A program made the translations under genes and the position numbers. From NCBI RefSeq assembly GCF_015350975.1, contig NZ_JADKRX010000003.1, positions 564,496 through 628,495 on the forward strand: DNA of 64,000 nt, written 5' to 3'. The DNA is from Curtobacterium sp. VKM Ac-1395. Lineage in GTDB: Bacteria; Actinomycetota; Actinomycetes; Actinomycetales; Microbacteriaceae. Every line of letters begins with the position of its first letter. Positions within the stretch are counted from its first letter, which is position 1. This document shows positions 1 through 8,130 of the stretch, one piece after another. Under the pieces are notes generated by a model. It made no database searches. It saw only the letters and a list, made by a program, of their open reading frames with translations, and was not told the origin of the DNA.

Positions 1-959
1 GTCGGCGGGACCATCGACCCGTTCACCGTGCCGTAGTCACCCCAGATCGCCTTGAGCAGGGCCTTCCGGTCGACCGCGGCCGAGATCGCCTGGCGGAGCT
101 TCACGTCCGTGAACGGCCCCTTCGCGTCGTTGAACGCCAGGAGCTCCTTCGTGGTCGAGTCACCCTCGCTGACCGTGTACTTCGACGTGTCTGCCGTGAA
201 CCGGGAGAGCGCGTCCGGGGACTGGATGCTCGTGACGACGTCGACGCGGCCGCTGGCCAGGGCGTTCGAGAGCGTGGAGGCGCTGGTGAAGTAGTCGAAC
301 TCGACGCCGCCGTTCGCGGGCTTCTTGCCCCAGTAGCCCGCGAAGGGCTCGAGGGTGAGCGACGAACCGCGCTTGAAGGTGCCGAGCGTGTACGGCCCGG
401 TGCCGTTCTCCTCGGTCTTGAGCTTCGTGGCGTCCGCGGGCACGATCCACACGTACGACAGGTTGTAGACGAACGAGATCGAGCGCTTCGACAGCGTCAC
501 CTCGACGGTGTCGTCGTCCGGCGTGGCGATCGACTTCACCACGGACAGGCTCGACTTCCGCGACGACTGCGAGTCCTCGGCGGTCACGCGCTCGATCGAG
601 CTCTTGACGTCGGCGCTGGTCAGCGTGCCACCGTCGTGGAACTTGACGCCCTTGCGCAGCGTGAACGTGTAGGTCAGGCCGTCGGAGGACGCCTTGTACG
701 CCGTCGCGAGCAGCGGAGTGACCTTGCCGTCGTCGCCGAGGCGGAACAGGCCCTCGTAGACGTTGTCCTGGAAGGCCTCGTTGACGCCCTGGCCACCGCC
801 GTCGACGTTCGAGAGGTTGGTCGGCTCGTAGAGGGAGCCGATCGCGACGGTGGCGTCGGCGCCGGAGGACGAGCCGCCGTTCGAGGACGAGCAGCCGGCG
901 AGGGCGAGGCTCAGGGCGATGCCGGATGCGACGAGCGCGGCTGCGGTGCGGGACTTCAC
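1..959 (-). CDS. Peptide/nickel-type ABC transporter substrate-binding lipoprotein (3' end outside window)
   Basis: A family-5 solute-binding protein (SBP_bac_5, DppA/OppA type) that should capture peptides or similar solutes outside the membrane for an ABC importer. The GTG start at 959 has a GGAG ribosome site just upstream and opens a lipoprotein signal ending in the lipobox LALAGC (Cys about residue 22), followed by a Ser/Gly-rich linker. Family hallmarks follow: an early 'YEGLFRL' segment, 'LTYTFTLRKGVKFHDG' and 'FKRGSSLTLEPFAGYWGKKP'. About 319 residues of an expected 500-550 are visible; the C-terminus and any permease genes lie left of the window. It lies 69 bases downstream of the DUF1684 gene on the same strand, so the two may be cotranscribed. 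The substrate is not readable. Confidence 0.9.
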   Translation of the reverse strand, partial: MKSRTAAALVASGIALSLALAGCSSSNGGSSSGADATVAIGSLYEPTNLSNVDGGGQGVNEAFQDNVYEGLFRLGDDGKVTPLLATAYKASSDGLTYTFTLRKGVKFHDGGTLTSADVKSSIERVTAEDSQSSRKSSLSVVKSIATPDDDTVEVTLSKRSISFVYNLSYVWIVPADATKLKTEENGTGPYTLGTFKRGSSLTLEPFAGYWGKKPANGGVEFDYFTSASTLSNALASGRVDVVTSIQSPDALSRFTADTSKYTVSEGDSTTKELLAFNDAKGPFTDVKLRQAISAAVDRKALLKAIWGDYGTVNGSMVPP

Positions 960-1028
960 GGGACTCCTGGTCGTTCGGGGTCGGGTTCGGGGTGTGGGTG
1001 TGGTGCTGGTGCTGGTTGTCGGTACCGG

Positions 1029-1769
1029 TCAGGCCTGGTGCGCGACGTACCGTTCGCCGGCGTGGACCGGCACGTGCAGGCGGTTCTGGAACGGCGGCAG
1101 CGGGCAGTTGTACTGGTCGCTGAACCCGCACGGCGGCACGAAGGCCTGGTTGAAGTCGAGGACGACGTCGGACTCCTCGCCCGTCGACGACCCGGCCGGA
1201 CGCTCGACGAAGAGGAAGCGGCCAGTGCCGTAGGTGCGGTCGGCGTCGTCGGTGCTGCGGTTCGTCGGGTCGCCGAAGACCAGGAGCAGGGTGCCGTCGT
1301 CGTCGAAGGCGCTGAGTGTGTACGAGCGGCCGTCGATCGTCGCCGTGATGTCGCCGGGGACGACCAGGTCGCGCGTGGCACCGGCGGCGTCGCGGAGGTG
1401 CTCGTAGGGGATGGTGCGGCCGGGCTCGGCGGGCGTGAAGTGCGCCGTGATGCGCCAGGCCGGGTCGTACGGGAAGACCGGGACCTCGACGAACGACCGG
1501 TTCGCCGGGGACTCGGCGTCCCACAGGCGGTAGCCGTGCTCGGGCGCCCCGGTGTCGAGGTCCTTCCGGTGCACGGCGGTCGCGACGACGCTCGCGGGCT
1601 GGCCGTCGAGCACGGCGTCGAGGTCGGGCTCGGTGCCGTCCGGCAGCCACACCGTGGACACGAGTGCGAGGTCGCCCTGCGGGCCGGTCACCCGCTGGCG
1701 GCGGGCTTCGCGCCAGGCGTGCCAGGAGTCGGGGGCGTCGTTCGTCGTGGTCGCGTCGGTGATGCTCAT
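1029..1769 (-). CDS. DUF1684 domain-containing protein
   Basis: A 246-residue soluble protein of the DUF1684 family, whose members are uncharacterised. The C-terminal block 'PPCGFSDQYNCPLPPFQNRL' and the following 'VPVHAGERY' are the family signature. The family is often found next to solute-binding proteins, and here it directly precedes a peptide-type binding lipoprotein. Translation is placed at the ATG at 1769 (MSITDATT); an in-frame TTG four codons upstream is possible. No clear Shine-Dalgarno is seen, so the message may be leaderless. No signal peptide or membrane segment is visible. Function is unknown. Confidence 0.85.
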   Translation of the reverse strand: MSITDATTTNDAPDSWHAWREARRQRVTGPQGDLALVSTVWLPDGTEPDLDAVLDGQPASVVATAVHRKDLDTGAPEHGYRLWDAESPANRSFVEVPVFPYDPAWRITAHFTPAEPGRTIPYEHLRDAAGATRDLVVPGDITATIDGRSYTLSAFDDDGTLLLVFGDPTNRSTDDADRTYGTGRFLFVERPAGSSTGEESDVVLDFNQAFVPPCGFSDQYNCPLPPFQNRLHVPVHAGERYVAHQA

Positions 1770-1911
1770 CGAGATCGACAATCGCAGAGTGGCGTTCGGT
1801 ATTCCCCTGCCGCGTCACACGGAGCAACACGTGTGGTCGTCGCGGACGGCCGGAGCGTCAGCCGCCGCGCCGCGGTCGGACCGTCGGGCCCGGCTCCACC
1901 GCCGGCGCGGC

Positions 1912-2541
1912 TCAGGACCAGCTGCCGTCGTCCCGCCCGAGGTGGTCGCGCCCGAGCTCGGTGACGGGCAGAGCACCGAGGCTCGTGAACCCGATGTCGA
2001 GCAGCACCGCCCGGGAGGCCCCCGATCCCCCGAGCGTCGCCATGCCCTCGATCACCGCGCAGAAGTACGCGCCGAGGGAGTCGGCGTCCGCGGCCGGATC
2101 GACTTCGCCGGCCTGTTGCGCGTCGACGATGCAGGCCGCGTAGTGCGCCCGCATCGTGTCGAACGCCGCTGCCACCGTCGAGGCCACCTGTGCGTCGGAC
2201 GCCCCGAGCTCGACCGCGGCCTTCATGAACAGCGACGGTGCCGCCTGGGCTGCCCCGTGCGTCACGGCCACCTGCACGAGCTGCGTCCGGATGCGCGTGA
2301 TCGGGTGGTCCGACCCGTGCCGGACGGCCTCGACCGCTTCCACCGCCTCTGCCGTGTCGCTGAGGAACGCGCGCATGAAGAGCTCCCGCTTGCCGCCGAA
2401 CGCGTTGTACAGGCTCTGACGGGCGAGTCCCGTCGCCTCGAGCAGGGCGTCGAGCGAGGTGCCGGCGAACCCGGTCTCGGCGAACGCCTGGCGTGCGCGG
2501 GCGACGACGTCGGCCTCGTCGAAGGTGCGGGGTCTGGGCAC
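1912..2541 (-). CDS. TetR/AcrR family transcriptional regulator
   Basis: A 209-residue TetR-type repressor. The N-terminal helix-turn-helix spans roughly residues 5-50 ('FAETGFAGTSLDALLEATGL', then 'SLYNAFGGKRELF'), and the rest is the variable ligand-binding dimer domain. The start is GTG at 2541 with GGAG eight bases upstream. It is divergent from an SDR oxidoreductase starting at 2627, and the 85-base gap holds an inverted repeat. The simplest reading is that it represses the SDR gene and itself, with release by an SDR substrate. The ligand is unknown. Confidence 0.92.
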   Translation of the reverse strand: MPRPRTFDEADVVARARQAFAETGFAGTSLDALLEATGLARQSLYNAFGGKRELFMRAFLSDTAEAVEAVEAVRHGSDHPITRIRTQLVQVAVTHGAAQAAPSLFMKAAVELGASDAQVASTVAAAFDTMRAHYAACIVDAQQAGEVDPAADADSLGAYFCAVIEGMATLGGSGASRAVLLDIGFTSLGALPVTELGRDHLGRDDGSWS

Positions 2542-2558
2542 GGGGCTCCTCAGGATTC

Positions 2559-2574
2559 TGGACTGATAGGTCCA
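2559..2574. promoter_or_regulatory. Putative TetR operator between divergent genes
   Basis: Perfect inverted repeat TGGAC-n6-GTCCA in the 85-base gap between the TetR gene and the SDR gene. Its position 52 bases upstream of the SDR start and 18 bases upstream of the TetR start fits autoregulation plus control of the neighbour. The symmetry is seen directly; binding is inferred. Confidence 0.5.
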
Positions 2575-2626
2575 TAACGGCGTACGTTCTGGACCACGCA
2601 GTCAAAAACTACACGGAAGGACCATC

Positions 2627-3373
2627 ATGGGCCACACACTGCAGGACAGGACGGCACTCGTGACCGGCGGGACGTCGGGGATCGGGCTGGCCGTCGTCCG
2701 ACGGTTCGTCGAGGAGGGCGCCCACGTCGTCGTCACCGGGCGACGCCAGACGCAGCTCGACGAGGTCGCGGCGGAGTTCGGGGACGCGGTGACCGTCGTC
2801 CGGGCGGACGCGTCCGACAGCGCCGACGTGGCGACCCTCTTCGAGGCCGTCGCCGCACGGGGCAGAGGGCTCGACGCCGTGCACGTGAACGCCGGCGGCG
2901 GGGAGTTCAAGGCCCTGGCCGACGTGAGCGCCGAGGACGTCGACGCCGCCTTCGCGACGAACGTGCGCGGAGCGGCCCTCACGGTGCAGGGTTCGCTGCC
3001 GTTCCTCCACGACGGTGCCGCGATCGTCGTCACGGGCTCCACCTCAGCCTCGGGCACCGAGCCGGCGCTGGGCCTCTACGGTGCATCGAAGGCCGCCGTC
3101 ACCACGATGACGCGCACCTGGGCGGCCGAGCTGGCCCCCCGGGGCATCCGCATCAACACGGTCACCCCCGGGCCGACCGAGACCCCCGGCCTGAAGGGCC
3201 TGTCCCCCGACGCCCCGGACGCGCTGCTCGAGCAGATCGCGGCCGGGATGCCGTTCGGTCGACTGCTCCGGCCGGAGGAGGTCGCGGCCGCCGTCCTGTT
3301 CCTGGTCTCCGACCAGAGCTCCGGCATGACCGGCAGCGAGCTCGTCGTCGACGGGGGCAGCAGGATCGCCTGA
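2627..3373 (+). CDS. SDR family NAD(P)-dependent oxidoreductase
   Basis: A classical short-chain dehydrogenase/reductase of 248 residues. The cofactor loop TGGTSGIG is at residues 13-20, 'NAG' is near residue 90, and the catalytic Ser (about 138) precedes the YGASK motif (Tyr151, Lys155). The C-terminus has the usual 'VVDGGSRIA' ending. An AGGA ribosome site precedes the ATG at 2627. The cofactor-binding residues after beta-2 ('TGRRQTQ') suggest an NADP preference. It is probably controlled by the divergent TetR repressor. The substrate cannot be read from sequence. Confidence 0.93.
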   Translation: MGHTLQDRTALVTGGTSGIGLAVVRRFVEEGAHVVVTGRRQTQLDEVAAEFGDAVTVVRADASDSADVATLFEAVAARGRGLDAVHVNAGGGEFKALADVSAEDVDAAFATNVRGAALTVQGSLPFLHDGAAIVVTGSTSASGTEPALGLYGASKAAVTTMTRTWAAELAPRGIRINTVTPGPTETPGLKGLSPDAPDALLEQIAAGMPFGRLLRPEEVAAAVLFLVSDQSSGMTGSELVVDGGSRIA

Positions 3374-3472
3374 CCCCGGGGCCACCGAGCGCTCGCCGTC
3401 GGCCGCACTGGGGTCACGGCGGGCCGCTCGGCTACGGCAGACTGCAGGGACCCGAAACCAGGAGTGTTCTTC

Positions 3473-4483
3473 ATGTTCGTCGTCGCCATCGTCTTCCTCG
3501 TCGCCGCGCTCGTCGCGCTGTCCTTCCGGGGGCGGACCTACACGACCCCGGAGCGCCCGGCCACCCCCGGCCGCGAGGCCCGCCCCGCACTCACCACCCG
3601 TCGCCCGAACACGGTCGCCACCTGGACCGCCGTGAGCGCCGGCGTGCTGTTCGTCGGGTTCACCATCGCGAGCACCGTCTACGCGCAGGACACGGGCGAG
3701 TCGAAGGTGCAGGTCGACATCTCCGGCAACATCGTCGGGCAGACCACGGACTCCGGGTTCCACCTCAAGGCCCCGTGGGCGACGCTGCACACGTTCAACA
3801 TCCGCAACCAGACCGTCACGTACATCAACTCGGTGAACGGCTCCGAGTCGGACAACAACGGCAACATCCGCTCCGGCCCCTTCGTCACCGTGCAGGACCA
3901 GGACGGTGTCTCCTCGAACGTCAGCCTGAACCTGCAGTACAGCATCGACGCCAAGTCGGTCACCGACATCTACCGGTCCTACAAGACCGAGGAGAACTTC
4001 AAGACGCAGTTCATCGGCAACTCCGTGCGCAGCGTCGTCCGCCAGGTGCCGAACGACTTCACCACCATCGAGCTGATCACCAAGCGCGGCTCGGTCGAGA
4101 AGTCGATGATCCAGGCGCTCGAGAAGCGCTGGAAGGGCTCCGGCGTGCACGTCGACAACTTCTCGCTGCAGGAGATCACGCCGCCGAAGGCCGTCACCGA
4201 CTCGTACGCCGCGGCGCAGCAGGCCCAGATCCAGGTGACGAAGGAGCGCGCCCTGCTCGACGCCAAGAAGGTGCAGGCACAGCAACAGGTCGCCGAGGCA
4301 CAGGGTCAGGCCGACGCGAACAAGGTGCTCAACGCGCAGCCGCTCTCCGACGCCGCGCTGAAGCAGCGCGAGATCGAGGCCCTGAAGAGCGCCGGCGACA
4401 ACGGCTCGCTCATCGTGGTGCCGCAGGGCAGCGACAACATCCTCAGCCTGCCGGGGACGGACAGGGGCTCGTCGACCAAGTGA
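3473..4483 (+). CDS. SPFH/Band 7 (prohibitin-like) membrane protein
   Basis: A 336-residue protein with two N-terminal membrane segments (about residues 1-20 and 45-65), then a Band 7/SPFH domain (roughly 70-230) and an Ala/Gln-rich coiled-coil tail. The motif 'VTYINSVNG...VTVQDQDG' and the 'QQQVAEAQGQADANKVL' heptad region are typical of prohibitin-type scaffolds. Such proteins form large membrane assemblies involved in membrane organisation or protease control. The ATG at 3473 is preferred because CAGGAG sits eight bases upstream; a GTG at 3464 overlaps that ribosome site. It stands alone and ends in a strong hairpin. Confidence 0.88.
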   Translation: MFVVAIVFLVAALVALSFRGRTYTTPERPATPGREARPALTTRRPNTVATWTAVSAGVLFVGFTIASTVYAQDTGESKVQVDISGNIVGQTTDSGFHLKAPWATLHTFNIRNQTVTYINSVNGSESDNNGNIRSGPFVTVQDQDGVSSNVSLNLQYSIDAKSVTDIYRSYKTEENFKTQFIGNSVRSVVRQVPNDFTTIELITKRGSVEKSMIQALEKRWKGSGVHVDNFSLQEITPPKAVTDSYAAAQQAQIQVTKERALLDAKKVQAQQQVAEAQGQADANKVLNAQPLSDAALKQREIEALKSAGDNGSLIVVPQGSDNILSLPGTDRGSSTK

Positions 4484-4508
4484 CGGTCGGGGCCCGTCCC
4501 GGCCCGTT

Positions 4509-4556
4509 GACGGACAGGAGGCCCGTGGCGACGCCGCCACGAGCCTCCTGTCCGTC
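4509..4556. terminator. Long hairpin, bidirectional terminator and dispersed repeat copy
   Basis: A near-perfect inverted repeat with 22-base arms (4509-4530 and 4535-4556) and a 4-base loop; the only mismatch would be a G:U pair. It lies between the convergent SPFH gene and the SLC13 permease gene, so it can stop transcripts from both sides. The arm carries the core GGACAGGAGGC(C/T)CG that recurs in other intergenic hairpins of this window. Confidence 0.75.
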
Positions 4557-4568
4557 GTCCGGTCCCTG

Positions 4569-5855
4569 CTACAGGAAGTAGCGCAGCCAGATGTAGGGGA
4601 AGCAGAGCCCGACGGTGACGGCGGTCACGACGATGCCGTACTTCGTGAACTCCCAGAACGAGATGTGGTGACCGTTGCGCTTGGCGATGCCGATCATCAC
4701 GACGTTGGCGCTCGCGCCGACCGCCGTCAGGTTGCCGCCGAGGTCCGCGCCGAGCGCCAGGGCCCACCAGAGCGGACGTGCCTCGGCGCCGCCGGACTGC
4801 ACGATGTCGTTCGTGAGCGGCGCGAGGGTCGCGACGAACGGGATGTTGTCGACGATGCCGGAGAACAGCGCCGAACCGAACAGCAGGACGCCGGAGGCGC
4901 CGAAGTAGTTCTCCCCGACGGCGCCCTTCGCCGCCTGGCCGATCGTCTCGATGACCCCGAGGTTCACCAGCGACCCGACCATGATGAACAACCCGGCGAA
5001 GAACAGCAGCGTCTCCCACTCGACGTCGCCGAACACGCGCTTCGGCTCCAGGCGCGCGAGCAGGACCAGGAGCCCGGCCCCGAGCAGGGCGACGATGGCC
5101 GGTTCCAGCCCGGTGAACGTGGACGTCACGAAGCCGACGAGCACGAGGCCGACCACGACGAGCGAGCGTACGAGGAGGCCGCGGTCCCGGATCGCCTCCT
5201 TCTCGTCGAGGGCCATCACCCGTTCTGCACGTCCGGCGTCGTACGCGAAGGTCGACCGGAACAGGACGCGGCACAGCCCGACCAGCACGACGATGAGCAC
5301 GACGATGATCGGCGCGAGCTGGACGATGAAGTCGTTGAAGCCGATGTCGCCACGACTGCCGATGATCAGGTTCGGCGGGTCGCCGATGAGGGTCGCGGTG
5401 CCGCCGATGTTCGATGCGAACACCTCGGCGAGCAGGAACGGGACGGGCGACTTCCCGAGGCGCTGCGCGACGAGCAGGGAGACCGGGGCGACCAGGAGGA
5501 TCGTGGTGACGTTGTCGAGGAACGCCGACAGGACGGCGGTGATCACGATGAGCATCACCATGATGCGGAAGGGCCGGCCCTTCGCCGCCTTCGCCGACCA
5601 GATGGCGAGGTACTCGAAGAGGCCCGTCTGTCGCAGGATCCCGACGATGATCATCATCCCGAGCAGCAGGAACACGACGTTCCAGTCGATGCCCGTCTCC
5701 TCGGAGAAGAACACCGCGGCGTCGTCGGTCGCCCCGATGAGGACCATGAGTGCCGCACCGCCGAGTGCGACCAGCACCCGCGGCAGCTTCTCGGTCGCGA
5801 TGAAGACGTAGGCGGCGACGAAGACCGCGATCGCCAGGACGATCTGGACCGTCAC
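4569..5855 (-). CDS. SLC13/ArsB-NhaD superfamily ion permease
   Basis: A 428-residue polytopic protein with about 11 hydrophobic segments and the two pseudo-repeated halves of the ion transporter (IT) superfamily. The hairpin motifs 'SAFLDNVTTILLVAPV' (N-half) and 'SGIVDNIPFVATLAPL' (C-half) are the characteristic substrate-binding re-entrant sequences. 'GGTATLIGDPPNLIIGS' is the matching conserved loop. Members move arsenite, Na+/H+ or carboxylates; the substrate here is undetermined. The GTG start at 5855 overlaps the end of the upstream CBS-domain gene by four bases, so the two are translated together. Confidence 0.88.
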   Translation of the reverse strand: MTVQIVLAIAVFVAAYVFIATEKLPRVLVALGGAALMVLIGATDDAAVFFSEETGIDWNVVFLLLGMMIIVGILRQTGLFEYLAIWSAKAAKGRPFRIMVMLIVITAVLSAFLDNVTTILLVAPVSLLVAQRLGKSPVPFLLAEVFASNIGGTATLIGDPPNLIIGSRGDIGFNDFIVQLAPIIVVLIVVLVGLCRVLFRSTFAYDAGRAERVMALDEKEAIRDRGLLVRSLVVVGLVLVGFVTSTFTGLEPAIVALLGAGLLVLLARLEPKRVFGDVEWETLLFFAGLFIMVGSLVNLGVIETIGQAAKGAVGENYFGASGVLLFGSALFSGIVDNIPFVATLAPLTNDIVQSGGAEARPLWWALALGADLGGNLTAVGASANVVMIGIAKRNGHHISFWEFTKYGIVVTAVTVGLCFPYIWLRYFL

Positions 5856-6322
5856 GAGCGCGCGTCCCAGCGTCCCACCAGGGCGTCGAGGAGCCCGGGG
5901 AGGGTCACGAACACGGGCTCGTCGCGGGACGGGTCGTGGACGAGCGCCACCTGCGTCCCGGCGTCCACCATCCGAGCAGCCACCTCGACCAACCCGGCGT
6001 CGGCCGGCACGACCAGCACCCGGCGCACCGCGACGGAGTCGTCGTCGACGAGGTCGCCGAGGGTGCGGCCCTCCATCCCGAGGCGCAGGTCCTCGACGCC
6101 GTCCGCGCCGAGCGTGTTGGCGAGGGACAGGTCGTCGAGCAGGTACCCCGGGAGCATGTACCGCGTCACGTCGATGCTCGACACCACCGCGGACGGGTGC
6201 CCGTCGTGCTCGGCGATGACGAGCCCGAGGAGGTCCTGGTCGGCGATCAACCGGATCGCGTCGAGGGCCGGGGTCGCCCGGTCGACGACGACCAGCGGTC
6301 CGGCGATGTCAGATGCGTGCAT
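5852..6322 (-). CDS. Tandem CBS-domain protein
   Basis: A 156-residue cytosolic protein built of two CBS motifs (about residues 8-70 and 85-150), the adenosine-nucleotide-sensing module. No other domain is present. The start is the ATG at 6322 with GGAG eight bases upstream; a longer open frame continues upstream without a ribosome site. It is coupled by a 4-base overlap to the SLC13-type permease behind it, so it may act as a nucleotide-responsive regulatory subunit of that transporter. That role is inferred from context. Confidence 0.8.
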   Translation of the reverse strand: MHASDIAGPLVVVDRATPALDAIRLIADQDLLGLVIAEHDGHPSAVVSSIDVTRYMLPGYLLDDLSLANTLGADGVEDLRLGMEGRTLGDLVDDDSVAVRRVLVVPADAGLVEVAARMVDAGTQVALVHDPSRDEPVFVTLPGLLDALVGRWDARS

Positions 6323-6479
6323 GGGGTGCTCCGTCCGGGGTGCGCGGGGGTCGCGCGCGGTCTCAGCCGGCGTCGCTCTGCCGACCGGGCAGCCGACTGC
6401 GGCGCGTCCGGCCATCCGTCGATCCAACCAGGGGGGCGCTCCGTCCATGTCCGGGTGGGACCGCGGGCGCCGTGTTAGG

Positions 6480-6489
6480 TTGTGCACAA
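6480..6489. promoter_or_regulatory. Perfect palindrome in DoxX promoter
   Basis: TTGTGCACAA, a perfect 10-base palindrome, overlaps a possible -10 hexamer TTAGGT (6475-6480) about 60 bases upstream of the DoxX-like gene. It could be a MarR- or TetR-type operator. A sequence this short can arise by chance. Confidence 0.25.
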
Positions 6490-6544
6490 TTCAGTTGGCG
6501 CGTTGCCCTCGCTCCATCGTCCGCTCCCCTGGAAGGCAGCTGCC

Positions 6545-6973
6545 ATGTCGTCTCGTCCCCGCACCACCCGCTCGACGAAGCCCCGGACCGTGGTGCGCAT
6601 CCTGCTCGGCGCGGCCATCACCTGGGCCGGGATCAGCCACCTGACGGTCGCACGGCAGGAGTTCCGCGCGCAGGTGCCCGAGTTCGTGCCGCTCGACCCC
6701 GACGTCACCGTCCTGGCGTCGGGCATCGCGGAGATCTCCCTCGGCGCCGCGCTGGTGCTCCTGGTGCGCCGGCAGGCCACCGTCGGCTGGGTCGCGGCCG
6801 TGTTCTTCGCTGCCGTCTTCCCGGGGAACATCGCGCAGTGGATCCACCACCGCGACGGGTTCGGCCTGGACACCGACACCAAGCGGTTCGTCCGGCTGCT
6901 GTTCCAGCCCGCCCTGATCGCCGTCGCGCTGTGGGCGACGAACGCCCTGCGGACGGGACGCCGGAAGCGCTGA
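6545..6973 (+). CDS. DoxX-like family membrane protein
   Basis: A 142-residue protein with four hydrophobic segments (about residues 17-35, 55-75, 80-100 and 115-133), matching the DoxX/DoxX-like fold of small integral membrane proteins. 'GAAITWAGISHL' at the first helix is characteristic. GGAAGG eight bases before the ATG at 6545 supports this start over an in-frame GTG at 6482. DoxX relatives are linked to oxidative stress and thiol metabolism, but the specific role here is unknown. The gene is monocistronic. Confidence 0.75.
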   Translation: MSSRPRTTRSTKPRTVVRILLGAAITWAGISHLTVARQEFRAQVPEFVPLDPDVTVLASGIAEISLGAALVLLVRRQATVGWVAAVFFAAVFPGNIAQWIHHRDGFGLDTDTKRFVRLLFQPALIAVALWATNALRTGRRKR

Positions 6974-6984
6974 CCGCCCGGGGG

Positions 6985-7010
6985 AGTTGTCCAGATTTCT
7001 GGACTGGTTC
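6985..7010. promoter_or_regulatory. Putative PhnF-type operator upstream of phnD
   Basis: An imperfect palindrome beginning AGTTGTCCAGA and closing TCTGGACTGGTT. It shares the left half AGTTRTCCAGA and a following GAC with the site directly in front of phnG (12229-12258). Two matching sites in front of two phosphonate operons, with a PhnF-like GntR gene between them, suggest a common repressor. Binding is inferred. Confidence 0.5.
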
Positions 7011-7028
7011 ACGGATTCGTCACTGAGC
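7007..7028 (+). promoter_or_regulatory. Weak PHO-box-like direct repeat upstream of phnD
   Basis: GTTCACGGATT followed at once by CGTCACTGAGC resembles two 11-base PhoP half-units as known in Streptomyces, but the second unit is poor. It overlaps the end of the putative PhnF site. Confidence 0.3.
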
Positions 7029-7119
7029 CGGTGGTTGCGCTCCACCTCCCGTCCTTACCGTCACCGTGACACGCATGCGGACCCACCGCGGCGCGTGCAC
7101 GACCGGAAGGCCCTCCCCC

Positions 7120-8100
7120 ATGCATCTGTCCCGAAGCACGCGCATCGGCATCGTCGGCTCTGTCCTGACCCTCGCGGTGGTCGCCCTCACCGGCTGCTCC
7201 GCGAGCAGCAACGCCGCGACCAACGACGGCTCGGCCGCCTCTTCCTCGTCCGGCACCTGGGCCAAGTCGAAGGGCACGCTCGTGTTCGGCGCCGTCCCCG
7301 ACCAGGCCGGCTCCGACGCGAACAACAAGCCGCTCGAGGAGTACATCGCCAAGGAGACCGGCTACCAGGTCGAGTACTACCCGACCGCGGACTACACGGC
7401 GCTCATCGCCGCCGCGGTCGCCGGCAAGGTCGACGTGATGTCCTCCGGCGGGCTGCAGTACGTGCAGGCCACGAACAAGGGCGCCGCGCTCGCACCGGTG
7501 GCCGCGACGCTCAGCTCCCCCGACGTGAAGGACCCCGGGTACTACTCCGAGGCCATCACCAAGGCCGGCTCGTCGGTCACCTCGCTGAAGCAGGCAAAGG
7601 GCAAGACCGTCTGCTTCGTCGACCCGAACTCCACCTCGGGCTTCCTGTTCGGGCTGTACCAGCTGAACAAGGCCGGGATCGACGTCACGACGTCGGGCAC
7701 GGACGCGAGCGGGAACCCGAAGTTCGACGCGTTCACCGCGTACTTCGCCGGCGCTCACGACAAGTCCGAGCAGGCCGTGGCCTCCGGACAGTGCGACCTC
7801 GGGTTCGCCGAGGACTCGATCGCGGAGCCCGCGGCGAAGAAGGGCGACATCACGGTCCTCGGCAAGCAGTACGTGCCCGGCGGCCCGCTCTCGATCTCCA
7901 CGAAGCTGCCGAAGGACGTGCAGACGAAGCTCGGTGACGTCCTGGCGGGCGCCTCGCCGGAGGCCATCAAGAAGGCCGGGATCACGATGACGGACGGCTT
8001 CACCGAGGGGTACTTCGGCGCCCAGGCCGAGGACGCCTCGTACTACAAGTCGATCCGCGACCTCTGCTCCACCATCCCGAGCGCCGACTGCGCCAAGTGA
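7120..8100 (+). CDS. phnD: Phosphonate ABC transporter substrate-binding lipoprotein
   Basis: A 326-residue extracellular binding protein of the PhnD/PtxB type (phosphate/phosphite/phosphonate family). It has a lipoprotein signal with lipobox 'VALTGC' (Cys about residue 27). The family features 'LVFGAVPDQ', 'YQVEYYPTADYTALIAA', 'VCFVDPNSTSGFLFG' and 'SGQCDLGFAED' follow in order. ATG at 7120 has GGAAGG ten bases upstream. It heads the operon phnD-phnC-phnE-acetyltransferase and delivers phosphonate to the PhnE permease. The exact ligand preference (phosphonate, phosphite or ester) is not readable. Confidence 0.93.
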   Translation: MHLSRSTRIGIVGSVLTLAVVALTGCSASSNAATNDGSAASSSSGTWAKSKGTLVFGAVPDQAGSDANNKPLEEYIAKETGYQVEYYPTADYTALIAAAVAGKVDVMSSGGLQYVQATNKGAALAPVAATLSSPDVKDPGYYSEAITKAGSSVTSLKQAKGKTVCFVDPNSTSGFLFGLYQLNKAGIDVTTSGTDASGNPKFDAFTAYFAGAHDKSEQAVASGQCDLGFAEDSIAEPAAKKGDITVLGKQYVPGGPLSISTKLPKDVQTKLGDVLAGASPEAIKKAGITMTDGFTEGYFGAQAEDASYYKSIRDLCSTIPSADCAK

Positions 8101-8130
8101 CGCGCAGGACCTGGACGAGGGACTGACACC

